A DNA stretch of 6,264 nucleotides from Pseudomonas sp. (lineage in GTDB: Bacteria > Pseudomonadota > Gammaproteobacteria > Pseudomonadales > Pseudomonadaceae): assembly GCA_003525045.1 (NCBI GenBank), contig DQGF01000013.1, forward strand, positions 2,302 through 8,565, given 5' to 3'. This document shows positions 1 to 5,863 of this stretch, one piece after another. A program made the translations under genes and the position numbers. The notes beneath the pieces were generated by a model. The model worked only from the letters and a program-made list of their open reading frames with translations, was not told the DNA's origin and ran no database searches. Position 1 is the first letter of the stretch. The number at the start of each line of letters is the position of its first letter.

Positions 1-887
1 TGATCTACGAACGCTACGCCGGCCCGACCACCGCCGACACTCCGCACCTGACCTGGTCCATCAGCAAAAGCCTCATGGCCACGGTCCTCGGCGTGGCTTA
101 TGGCGAAGGCCTGTTCAAGTTGCAGGACCCGGTGTTGAAGTTTTATCCACCGATGCAAGCGCATCCGCCCATGACCATGGCCGACCTGCTGCACTGGGCG
201 TCAGGCCTGGACTGGCAGGAAGAGTACGAATACGCACCGTTGAAGTCGTCGGTGGTGGCCATGCTCTACACCCGTGGTCATCAGGACATTGCCGCGTTCA
301 CGGCTGCCCATGACGTGTACGCCAAGCCGGGTCAGGCATTTCGTTATTCCAGTGGCGACACCAATCTGCTGTCGGCGGCGCTGAAAAACATCGTCGGTCC
401 GGCCCGGTATCCGTACTATCCGTGGACTGCACTGTTCAATCCCTTGGGCATTCACCACGCCATCTGGGAAACCGACGCCACAGGCACTTTCGTCGCCTCG
501 TCCTATGCCTACCTCACTGCCCGGGACCTTGCACGCGTCGGCCTGTTGATGGCCCGCGACGGACGTTGGGGCGATCGCCAACTGCTGCCCAAAGATTGGG
601 TCGCGTTCAACCGCGAACCTTTCGCCGGCTATCAAGCCGACCAGGATGACGCAGTGCCCGGCGGCCATTGGTGGCTCAATCGCTCGCTTGAGGGCGTAGC
701 ACAACCCTGGCCCGATGCTCCCGCCGATACCTTTGCGGCACTGGGCCATTGGGGGCAGGCGATGTACGTGATTCCGGGCGAAAACCTGGTGATCGTGCGC
801 TACGGCGATGATCGCGACGGCAGTTATCAACACAACGAATTGCTCAAGCTCGCGCTCAAGGCATTTGCTGCGAAGGAGCAGCCATGA
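1..887 (+). CDS. Serine hydrolase, beta-lactamase (class C)/esterase family, 5' end missing
   Basis: The reading frame is open from the left edge (first full codon at 3) to TGA at 885-887, giving 294 visible residues, so the start and any signal peptide lie outside the window. An internal ATG at 75 is not the start, because the catalytic SxxK motif lies before it: SISK with Ser at 57-59 and Lys at 66-68, in TWSISKSLMA. A tyrosine motif YSS (345-353, in FRYSSGDTNLL) and a third motif HWG (747-755, in GHWGQAMYVIPG) follow, the usual order for the class C beta-lactamase/DD-peptidase fold. The stretch SSYAYLTARDLARVGLLM is typical of the branch that includes 6-aminohexanoate-dimer hydrolases and EstB-type esterases, so hydrolysis of an amide or ester is more likely than antibiotic resistance. 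The substrate cannot be told from sequence, nor can the compartment without the N terminus. It overlaps the next gene by ATGA, so the two are probably co-translated. Confidence 0.87.
   Translation, partial: IYERYAGPTTADTPHLTWSISKSLMATVLGVAYGEGLFKLQDPVLKFYPPMQAHPPMTMADLLHWASGLDWQEEYEYAPLKSSVVAMLYTRGHQDIAAFTAAHDVYAKPGQAFRYSSGDTNLLSAALKNIVGPARYPYYPWTALFNPLGIHHAIWETDATGTFVASSYAYLTARDLARVGLLMARDGRWGDRQLLPKDWVAFNREPFAGYQADQDDAVPGGHWWLNRSLEGVAQPWPDAPADTFAALGHWGQAMYVIPGENLVIVRYGDDRDGSYQHNELLKLALKAFAAKEQP
873..878 (+). promoter_or_regulatory. Ribosome binding site of the small membrane protein gene
   Basis: AAGGAG lies five bases before the ATG at 884, inside the last codons of the serine hydrolase gene. 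It is a near-perfect Shine-Dalgarno sequence at good spacing. It is the main evidence that the short downstream frame is really translated and that 884 is its start. Confidence 0.75.
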
Positions 888-1213
888 ACCGCCACGGTGT
901 TGTTCGTCGTCGACCGTTCGTCACGCTGTGGTTGATCCTGCTGATCGCTTTGCTCGGCTGGATCTGGCAGGAGCGAGTGGCGCTGTGGGCGTTCCCGGAC
1001 ATCATCAGCGCCTACACCGCCAAAGAATATTGCTCATGCCGGTACGTGATGGATTACGACGCCGGGTATTGCCATAGCTATGTGAAGCAGTGGCTGCCCA
1101 CCAGCGGGTTTGCCGATGATGCGGTGAGCAAGCGCGTAACGGTCAGCGGCATGGGGCGCAGCAACAGTGCGATGTGGATCGGCGAGCGGCAGGGCTGTCG
1201 CCTGTCTCCATAA
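884..1213 (+). CDS. Small single-pass membrane protein with four cysteines, unknown function
   Basis: This encodes 109 residues. I do not recognise the family. The N terminus carries three arginines (residues 8-10) followed by a hydrophobic segment at about 12-28 (VTLWLILLIALLGWIW). By the positive-inside rule this gives a cytoplasmic N terminus and a periplasmic C-terminal domain of about 80 residues, either as a membrane anchor or an uncleaved signal. That domain has four cysteines (Cys50 and Cys52 as CSC, Cys63 and Cys105), aromatic residues around them and the segment VTVSGMGRSNSAMWIG, which looks like beta structure. Disulfide bonds or metal binding are possible but not shown. The start is fixed by AAGGAG upstream and by the ATGA overlap with the serine hydrolase, so it is the second gene of that operon and may assist or regulate the hydrolase. 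TAA at 1211-1213 is followed by the REPIN. Confidence 0.72.
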   Translation: MNRHGVVRRRPFVTLWLILLIALLGWIWQERVALWAFPDIISAYTAKEYCSCRYVMDYDAGYCHSYVKQWLPTSGFADDAVSKRVTVSGMGRSNSAMWIGERQGCRLSP

Positions 1214-1229
1214 CGGCGGTGATGTTTCT

Positions 1230-1360
1230 GTGGCGAGGGAGCTTGCTCCCGCTGGAGTGCGAAGCACTCCCAAAATCAGGCGCCAGATTTCTTCAGGCTG
1301 TACGCATGGTCAGGTTTTGCGACTGCTGCGCAGCCGAGCGGGAGCAAGCTCCCTCGCCAC
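1230..1360. repeat. REPIN: two inverted REP arms, each with two hairpins
   Basis: A perfect 24-base inverted repeat occupies 1230-1253 and 1337-1360. Each arm begins GTGGCGAGGGAGC and folds by itself into GGGAGC-TT-GCTCCC (1237-1250; the complement is at 1340-1353). Beyond the 24 bases, each arm continues into a 17-base second hairpin (1254-1270 and the complement of 1320-1336) and then CAAAA (1271-1275 and the complement of 1315-1319). The arms are therefore about 46 bases, separated by a 39-base unrelated core (1276-1314). Paired inverted REPs of this kind are known in Pseudomonas as REPINs, dispersed by RAYT transposases encoded elsewhere in the genome; none is encoded here. The element sits 16 bases after the stop codon of the small membrane protein gene, so it may also act as an mRNA 3' end or stability structure. 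No U-run typical of a strong intrinsic terminator follows it. Confidence 0.88.
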
Positions 1361-1445
1361 AAAGGCTGGGTTGCGGTGACGGACAGTTTGCATCTGGCTC
1401 ACGGACGGTTAAGGTTCGCTCAGGTTTATCTGCCCATGAGACTCT

Positions 1446-2036
1446 ATGTTCAACCGCCCCCTTGCCAAAACCTTCGCCTTCCTACTGCTGGCCGGCTCCA
1501 CAATGTCGGCCCAGGCCAATTGGTACCTGGACGGCGAGTCCTCGCGGCTGTCGTTCATCAGCACCAAAAACGCCAACGTTTCCGAAGTGCAACGCTTTCT
1601 GGTGCTGCACGGCAAGGTCAGTCCCACGGGCCTGGCCGAGGTGGAAGTCGAGCTGGAGTCGGTGAACAGCGGCATCCCCTTGCGCGACGAACGCATGCGC
1701 AAGGAGCTGTTCGAGATCCAGACATTCCCCGAAGCGTTGATCACCACGCAAATCGATCTGCGCCCGATCAACGACCTCGCGCCCGGTGCGCAACTGGAGT
1801 TGCGCTTGCCGTTGACTGTCGATTTGCACGGCAAACAACACCAATACAACGCCGAACTGCTGGCGACGCGCCTGGATGATCGACGCTTTCAGGTCGTAAC
1901 CCTCGAGCCGCTGGTGATCAATGCCGAAGATTTCGACCTGGCACCTGGCCTGGAAAGCTTGCGCAAGGTCGCCGGCTTGTCGGCCATCAGTTTGTCGGTG
2001 CCGGTGGGTGCGGTACTGATTTTCACGGCGCGCTGA
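1446..2036 (+). CDS. YceI-family secreted lipid-binding protein
   Basis: The product is 196 residues, close to the usual 190 for YceI proteins, which form a lipocalin-like beta-barrel that binds long polyisoprenoid or other amphiphilic lipids in the periplasm. Residues 1-24 are a signal peptide: a short basic start, the hydrophobic core FAFLLLAG, and a signal peptidase I site AQA|NW after residue 24. The family signature is visible at about residues 80-98 (RDERMRKELFEIQTFPEA), matching the conserved R-D-x-H/R-M/L-R, F-E/D and P-E/x region. Alternating beta-strand patterns follow, up to the terminal SLSVPVGAVLIFTAR. The start has only a weak ribosome site (ATGAG at 1436-1440), but the signal peptide begins there, which supports it. 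The stop is one base from the next start, so this is the first gene of a two-gene operon. I see no convincing sigma-70 promoter in the 85 bases between the REPIN and the gene. The ligand is unknown. Confidence 0.9.
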   Translation: MFNRPLAKTFAFLLLAGSTMSAQANWYLDGESSRLSFISTKNANVSEVQRFLVLHGKVSPTGLAEVEVELESVNSGIPLRDERMRKELFEIQTFPEALITTQIDLRPINDLAPGAQLELRLPLTVDLHGKQHQYNAELLATRLDDRRFQVVTLEPLVINAEDFDLAPGLESLRKVAGLSAISLSVPVGAVLIFTAR

Positions 2037-2037
2037 C

Positions 2038-3195
2038 ATGGCCGGCGCAATTTTCCCCTGGCGTGAAGGCAATAGTTTTGAACTGCTGATCGACGGCCCG
2101 CAGTTTTTCCCGCGGATGCTGGTCGCGATTGCCCGCGCCGAAGAACAGGTCGAGCTGGAGCTGTATCTGGTGGAGGCGGGCGCCTGTGCCGAAGCCATGG
2201 TTCAGGCGCTGGTCCAGGCCGCCGAGCGCGGTGTGCGGGTACGCTGCCTGTTCGATGATTACGGCAGCCTGGCGTTCGCGATGACCTTGCGTCAGCGGCT
2301 GATAGCCGCGGGCGTCGAACTGCGCTTCTACAATCGCCTGAGCTGGCGGCGCTGGGTGGGCAATTTCTACCGCGATCACCGCAAGCTGTTGCTGGTCGAC
2401 CAGTGTCTGGCGGTGGTCGGCGGCACGGGCGTCACCGATGAATTCTGGACGCCGGGTGAAGACACCAGCGAATGGCACGAAGTGATGGTGGAAATCAGCG
2501 GTCCGCTGGTCATCGACTGGCAGTTGCTGTTCGATCGTCAATGGATCGCCAACCGACATCGCCGTGCCTGGAAACCTGCGTCGCACTTCGGCTTGCCGCG
2601 ACTGCCGCGAGTGCCGCCGGTGGGTGAGGGCATGGGTCGGGTGGCTTATGCCGACGCCCGTCAGCACCGGGACATCCTGCAATCGCTGATTCGCGCCCTG
2701 AACAGCGGCCAGCGGCGGATCTGGCTGGCGACCCCGTATTTTTTACCGACCTGGAAAGTCCGACGCTCACTGCGCCGGGCGGCCTCCCGAGGCATCGACG
2801 TGCGCCTGCTGCTGACCGGGCCTCGCACCGATCACCCATCGGTGCGCTACGCCGGGCATCGCTACTACCCGCGACTGCTCAAGTCCGGGGTGAAAATCTT
2901 CGAATACCAGCCGTGTTTCCTGCACCTGAAAATGGTGCTGGTCGACGACTGGGTGAGTATCGGCTCGTGCAACTTCGATCACTGGAATCTGCGCTTCAAC
3001 CTGGAAGCCAACCTTGAAGCGCTGGATGCCGGGCTGACGCGTGCGGTGGCGGCGAGTTTCGAGAAGGACTTTGCCCTGAGCCAGGAAGTCAGCCTCGAGG
3101 CCTGGCAACGCCGGCCGTTGTGGCGACGGGTCAAGCAGCGGGTGTGGGGATGGGTGGATCGGCTGGTGGTGAATCTGCTGGATCGGCGGGGCTGA
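2038..3195 (+). CDS. clsB: Cardiolipin synthase, ClsB-like (phospholipase D superfamily)
   Basis: The product is 385 residues with two HKD catalytic motifs. The first is H114-x-K116-x4-D121 followed by GG at 128-129 (DHRKLLLVDQCLAVVGG). The second is H296-x-K298-x4-D303 followed by GSxNxD at 309-314 (HLKMVLVDDWVSIGSCNFD). Such enzymes use one histidine to form a phosphatidyl-enzyme intermediate and transfer it to a second lipid head group or glycerol, making cardiolipin or related lipids at the inner membrane. The beginning (WREGNSFELLIDGPQFFPR) matches how Escherichia coli ClsB (YbhO) starts. As in ClsB, there is no N-terminal transmembrane pair such as ClsA has. The length is slightly under ClsB (413), mainly from a shorter C-terminal tail. 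ATG follows the yceI stop after one base and has no clear Shine-Dalgarno sequence, which suggests translation by re-initiation. Other phosphatidyltransferase or phospholipase D activities are possible. The symbol is by similarity; confidence in the family is much higher than in the exact substrate. Confidence 0.88.
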   Translation: MAGAIFPWREGNSFELLIDGPQFFPRMLVAIARAEEQVELELYLVEAGACAEAMVQALVQAAERGVRVRCLFDDYGSLAFAMTLRQRLIAAGVELRFYNRLSWRRWVGNFYRDHRKLLLVDQCLAVVGGTGVTDEFWTPGEDTSEWHEVMVEISGPLVIDWQLLFDRQWIANRHRRAWKPASHFGLPRLPRVPPVGEGMGRVAYADARQHRDILQSLIRALNSGQRRIWLATPYFLPTWKVRRSLRRAASRGIDVRLLLTGPRTDHPSVRYAGHRYYPRLLKSGVKIFEYQPCFLHLKMVLVDDWVSIGSCNFDHWNLRFNLEANLEALDAGLTRAVAASFEKDFALSQEVSLEAWQRRPLWRRVKQRVWGWVDRLVVNLLDRRG

Positions 3196-3224
3196 ACCCG
3201 GCCCCCAGCAACACCCTAAAACCA

Positions 3225-3316
3225 CTGTGGGAGCGAGCCTGCTCGCGAAGGCGGAGTGTCATACGACATCAATGTTGAATGACAAAATGCTTTCGCGAGC
3301 AGGCTCGCTCCCACAG
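3225..3316. repeat. REP palindrome between convergent genes, possible bidirectional terminator
   Basis: A perfect 25-base inverted repeat (3225-3249 against 3292-3316) begins CTGTGGGAGCGAGCCTGCTC, a familiar Pseudomonas REP sequence distinct from the one at 1230-1360. The symmetry continues to the centre (between 3270 and 3271): of 46 opposing positions I count 38 Watson-Crick pairs, 3 G-T pairs and 5 mismatches, so the whole 92 bases form one near-palindrome. It lies 29 bases after the cls stop and 20 bases beyond the bglX stop. Short T-runs flank both ends (TTTT at 3318-3321; AAAA at 3218-3221, which reads TTTT on the other strand). RNA from either side could form a very long hairpin that ends transcription or protects or processes the 3' end. 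The termination role is inferred; the repeat itself is directly visible. Confidence 0.9.
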
Positions 3317-3336
3317 GTTTTGTGGTGTTTGAATAA

Positions 3337-5628
3337 TTACAGCAACTCGAAACTCTGCTGCGTCACGTCCTGTGAATCCAGACCGATCTGCACATTGAAC
3401 TTGCCCGGTTCCGCGGCGTACTTGAGCTGTGCGTTAAAGAACTTCAGATCATCCTCGGTAATGGTGAAGTGCACGACTTTCTTTTCGCCGGCCTTGAGCA
3501 TGATTTTCTGGAAGTTCTTCAGTTCCTTGACCGGTCGGATCATCGAGCCGGTCACGTCCTGGATGTACAACTGCACCACGGCTTCGCCGTCACGTTTGCC
3601 GGTGTTATTCACCATGACGCTGGCATCGAGCTTGCCGGTCTTGTTCAGCGTGGTCGAGGACAAGGCCATGTCGGTCAGGCTGAAATCGGTGTAGCTCAAG
3701 CCAAAACCGAACGGGAACAGGGGACTGGTGGTGTCATCGAAATACTGCGAGGTGTAGTTGCCTGGCTTGCCCTGCGTGAACGGCCGGCCGATGCTCAGGT
3801 GGTTGTAGTAGGTGGGAATCTGACCCACCGACCGCGGGAAGGTGATCGGCAGTTTGCCCGACGGGTTGTAATCGCCGAACAGCACGTCGGCGATGGCGTT
3901 GCCGCCTTCGGTGCCGCTGAACCAGGTTTCCAGGATCGCGTCAGCCTGTTCCTTCTCTTCGAGAATCGACAGCGGGCGGCCGTTCATCAACACCAGTACC
4001 AGCGGTTTACCGGTGGCTTTCAATGCCTTGATCAGCTCGCGCTGGTTGGCCGGGATGTTCAGGTCGGTACGGCTCGACGATTCGTGGGACATGCCACGGG
4101 ATTCGCCCACTGCTGCCACCACCACGTCGGCATCCTTGGCGGCTTTCACGGCCTCGTCGATCAGCACTTGGGCCGAGCGCGGATCGTCCACCACTTCCGG
4201 GGCATCGAAGTTGAGGAAGTTCAGGTAATCGAGGACTTTCTTGTCGCTGGTGATGTTGGCGCCACGGGCGTAGATCAGCGTCGACTGCGCGCCCAGCGCA
4301 TTCGTCATGCCGTCGAACAGGGTCACCGATTGTGCAGGGCGGCCAGCAGCGGCCCAACTGCCCATCATGTCGATCGGCGCCTTGGCCAGCGGGCCGACCA
4401 AGGCGATTTTCGCGGTTTTCTTCAGTGGCAGGGTTTCACCCTGGTTCTTTAGCAAAACCAGGCTGCGACGCGCGACATCGCGGGCTTCGGCGCGGTGCAG
4501 GCGGCTGTCGGCGTAGGTGTCGACCGGGTCATCCTCAGCCTTGCCGATGCGCAGGTACGGGTCCTTGAACAGGCCCATGTCGTACTTGGCGTCCAGCACC
4601 GCACGCACGGCATTGTCGATGTCGCTCTGCTGGATCTCACCGGCCTTCAGCAGTCCTGGCAGTTCCTTGCCATAGAGCGTGTCGTTCATGCTCATGTGGA
4701 TGCCGGCCTTGATCGCCAGCTTCGCGGCTTCGCGACCGTCACGGGCGACGCCGTGCTTGATCAGTTCGAAAATCGCCCCGTGGTCGCTGACCGCCAGGCC
4801 CTTGAAGCCCCATTCCTTGCGCAACAAGTCATTCATCAGCCAAGTGTTGGCGGTGGCCGGCACGCCGTTGATCGAGTTCAGCGCAACCATCACTCCGCCG
4901 GCACCGGCGTCAATCGCAGCGCGGTATGGCGGCAGGTAGTCCTGGTACATCTTGACCGGGCTCATGTCGACGACGTTGTAGTCGCGACCACCCTCGACCG
5001 CGCCGTACAAGGCAAAGTGCTTGACGCTGGCCATGATGCTGTCGGCCGCGTTCGCGCCACCGCCCTGTAGGGCTCTGACCATGACGCCGGCGATACGCGA
5101 CACCAGATAAGTGTCTTCGCCGAAGCCTTCGGATGTACGACCCCAGCGAGGATCGCGGGAGATATCGACCATCGGCGCAAACGTGATGTCGAGGCTGTCC
5201 GCCGCGGCTTCCTTGGCGGCGATGCGCCCGGACAGACCGATAGCGTCCATGTCCCAACTCGAGGCCAGGGCCAGCGGGATCGGGAAAATGGTGCGGTGGC
5301 CGTGGATCACGTCATAGGCGAAGAACATCGGGATCTTCAACCGGCTGCGCATGGCCGCATCCTGCATCGGACGGTTTTCCGGGCGGGTGATCGAGTTGAA
5401 CGTGCCGCCAATATTGCCGGCGGCAATTTCCTTGCGGATCAGCTCCCGAGGCATTTCCGGGCCGATGCTGATCAGGCGCAACTGGCCGATTTTTTCATCG
5501 AGGGTCATTTGCTTCATCAGGTTGCTGACGAAGGCGTCCTTGTTCTCCAGAGGTGCGGGCGTCGTGGCGGCCAATACGGTATGACTGGCCAGGCTGACGA
5601 ACAGGCCCAGCAAACACAGCTTCTTCAT
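3337..5628 (-). CDS. bglX: Periplasmic beta-glucosidase BglX (glycoside hydrolase family 3)
   Basis: The product is 763 residues, essentially the length of E. coli BglX (765), and similar to it from end to end. It removes terminal beta-D-glucosyl residues from oligosaccharides in the periplasm. Residues 1-20 are a signal peptide with cleavage after VLA (position 20). The GH3 N-terminal barrel spans about 35-345 and includes FFAYDVIHGHRT, RDPRWGRTSEGFGEDTY (about 158-174), SVKHF and the nucleophile Asp282 in GLAVSDHGAI. The GH3 C-terminal domain spans about 389-640 and holds the likely acid/base Glu516 (GMSHESSSRTDL) and GTEGGNAIADVLFGDYNPSG. A fibronectin-III-like domain fills about 675-750. 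No catalytic residue is missing. The start at 5628 is fixed by the signal peptide; a modest ribosome site AGAGA (minus strand, 5641-5637) lies eight bases upstream. The gene is convergent with cls, separated by the REP palindrome, and divergent from lemA. Confidence 0.97.
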   Translation of the reverse strand: MKKLCLLGLFVSLASHTVLAATTPAPLENKDAFVSNLMKQMTLDEKIGQLRLISIGPEMPRELIRKEIAAGNIGGTFNSITRPENRPMQDAAMRSRLKIPMFFAYDVIHGHRTIFPIPLALASSWDMDAIGLSGRIAAKEAAADSLDITFAPMVDISRDPRWGRTSEGFGEDTYLVSRIAGVMVRALQGGGANAADSIMASVKHFALYGAVEGGRDYNVVDMSPVKMYQDYLPPYRAAIDAGAGGVMVALNSINGVPATANTWLMNDLLRKEWGFKGLAVSDHGAIFELIKHGVARDGREAAKLAIKAGIHMSMNDTLYGKELPGLLKAGEIQQSDIDNAVRAVLDAKYDMGLFKDPYLRIGKAEDDPVDTYADSRLHRAEARDVARRSLVLLKNQGETLPLKKTAKIALVGPLAKAPIDMMGSWAAAGRPAQSVTLFDGMTNALGAQSTLIYARGANITSDKKVLDYLNFLNFDAPEVVDDPRSAQVLIDEAVKAAKDADVVVAAVGESRGMSHESSSRTDLNIPANQRELIKALKATGKPLVLVLMNGRPLSILEEKEQADAILETWFSGTEGGNAIADVLFGDYNPSGKLPITFPRSVGQIPTYYNHLSIGRPFTQGKPGNYTSQYFDDTTSPLFPFGFGLSYTDFSLTDMALSSTTLNKTGKLDASVMVNNTGKRDGEAVVQLYIQDVTGSMIRPVKELKNFQKIMLKAGEKKVVHFTITEDDLKFFNAQLKYAAEPGKFNVQIGLDSQDVTQQSFELL

Positions 5629-5718
5629 GAATGGTTTCTCTAAAGCCTAAACGGCAGTGAATACGCGCCGGTCAGCCAAAATTTAGGGAGCGACTATTGT
5701 TGTTCAGGTAAATGCAGC

Positions 5719-5733
5719 ACACTTCTGTAGTGT
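5719..5733. repeat. Perfect 5-5-5 inverted repeat, possible operator
   Basis: ACACT and AGTGT are exact reverse complements separated by five bases (TCTGT). The dyad is 90 bases upstream of bglX and 130 bases upstream of lemA, a position where a regulator could control either gene. The geometry suits a dimeric repressor, but the arms are short, so chance is a real alternative. I cannot name a regulator. Confidence 0.3.
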
Positions 5734-5795
5734 TTTAGCGCTGGGGCATCTTTTAGCCCATTGGCTCGATGCAATCCAGTGCGGCGGCAGATTAT

Positions 5796-5811
5796 GCCCC
5801 AAGAGCGGGGC
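5796..5811 (+). repeat. GC-only hairpin in the probable lemA leader
   Basis: GCCCC (5796-5800) and GGGGC (5807-5811) pair perfectly around a six-base loop. It is not followed at once by a T-run, so it is a poor intrinsic terminator. The T6 tract at 5829-5834 is 17 bases further on and is itself the loop of a GTTG/CAAC stem. The hairpin could affect leader folding if transcription starts upstream of it. Its function is unknown. Confidence 0.3.
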
Positions 5812-5847
5812 TCAAGGTTCGCAGGTTGTTTTTTCAACGCATTGGGC

Positions 5848-5853
5848 AAGGAG
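5848..5853 (+). promoter_or_regulatory. Ribosome binding site of lemA
   Basis: AAGGAG is followed, after ten bases, by the ATG at 5864. The spacing is slightly long but usable. Together with the lipoprotein signal beginning at that ATG, it sets the start of the LemA-family gene. Confidence 0.7.
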
Positions 5854-5863
5854 CATCAACCAG

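Larger units (their letters stand above)
5629..5863. other. Divergent intergenic region between bglX and lemA
   Basis: These 235 bases must hold the 5' ends of bglX (leftward) and lemA (rightward). The region is AT-richer than its surroundings, as promoter regions usually are, but I found no pair of -35 and -10 boxes good enough to call in either direction. A possible -10 for lemA is GATTAT at 5790-5795, without a matching -35. Three small dyads are present: ACACT-TCTGT-AGTGT (5719-5733), GCCCC-AAGAGC-GGGGC (5796-5811) and GTTG-TTTTTT-CAAC (5825-5838). The last two fall in the likely lemA leader. Confidence 0.5.

Noticed and set aside
201..833. Minus-strand open frame (210 codons) opposite the serine hydrolase
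   Set aside because: The plus strand carries the three catalytic motifs in order. The opposite frame is a compositional shadow.
75..887. ATG at 75 as the start of the serine hydrolase
   Set aside because: The catalytic SxxK motif is encoded at 57-68, before this ATG, and the frame is open to the left edge. The gene is therefore truncated by the window rather than starting there.
1230..1360. CRISPR array or transposon ends
   Set aside because: There are only two copies in inverted orientation with no regular spacers, and no transposase is enclosed. The pattern fits a REPIN.
1361..1445. Promoter of yceI, with TTGCAT at 1388-1393 and TAAGGT at 1410-1415
   Set aside because: The -10 match is only three of six and the spacing is 16, which is too weak to report as a promoter. 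ACGGAC occurs twice 22 bases apart (1379 and 1401), but this is too short to call a site.
1174..1665. Plus-strand open frames crossing the REPIN and the yceI start
   Set aside because: They translate the inverted repeat itself and then run in the wrong frame through yceI. The signal peptide and YceI signature lie in the frame starting at 1446.
1482..2198. Minus-strand open frame (238 codons) across yceI and the start of cls
   Set aside because: It spans the junction of two real plus-strand genes with clear family motifs, and its low-complexity Q/R-rich translation is typical of a shadow.
2023..2682. Minus-strand open frame (219 codons) opposite cls
   Set aside because: It is antisense to the first HKD domain of cls and has no motif, no signal and no ribosome site of its own.
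3227..3694. Plus-strand open frame starting inside the REP palindrome
   Set aside because: It begins in repeat DNA, continues antisense to the bglX 3' end, and has no independent support.
3469..4452. Long open frame (327 codons) on the plus strand within bglX
   Set aside because: It lies antisense to well-conserved bglX coding sequence, has no recognisable domain or ribosome site, and its composition (rich in R, G, H, Q, V) is that of a GC-rich opposite-strand frame.
4495..5070. Plus-strand open frame (191 codons) within bglX
   Set aside because: It is opposite the region encoding the GH3 nucleophile domain, and no family features are seen.
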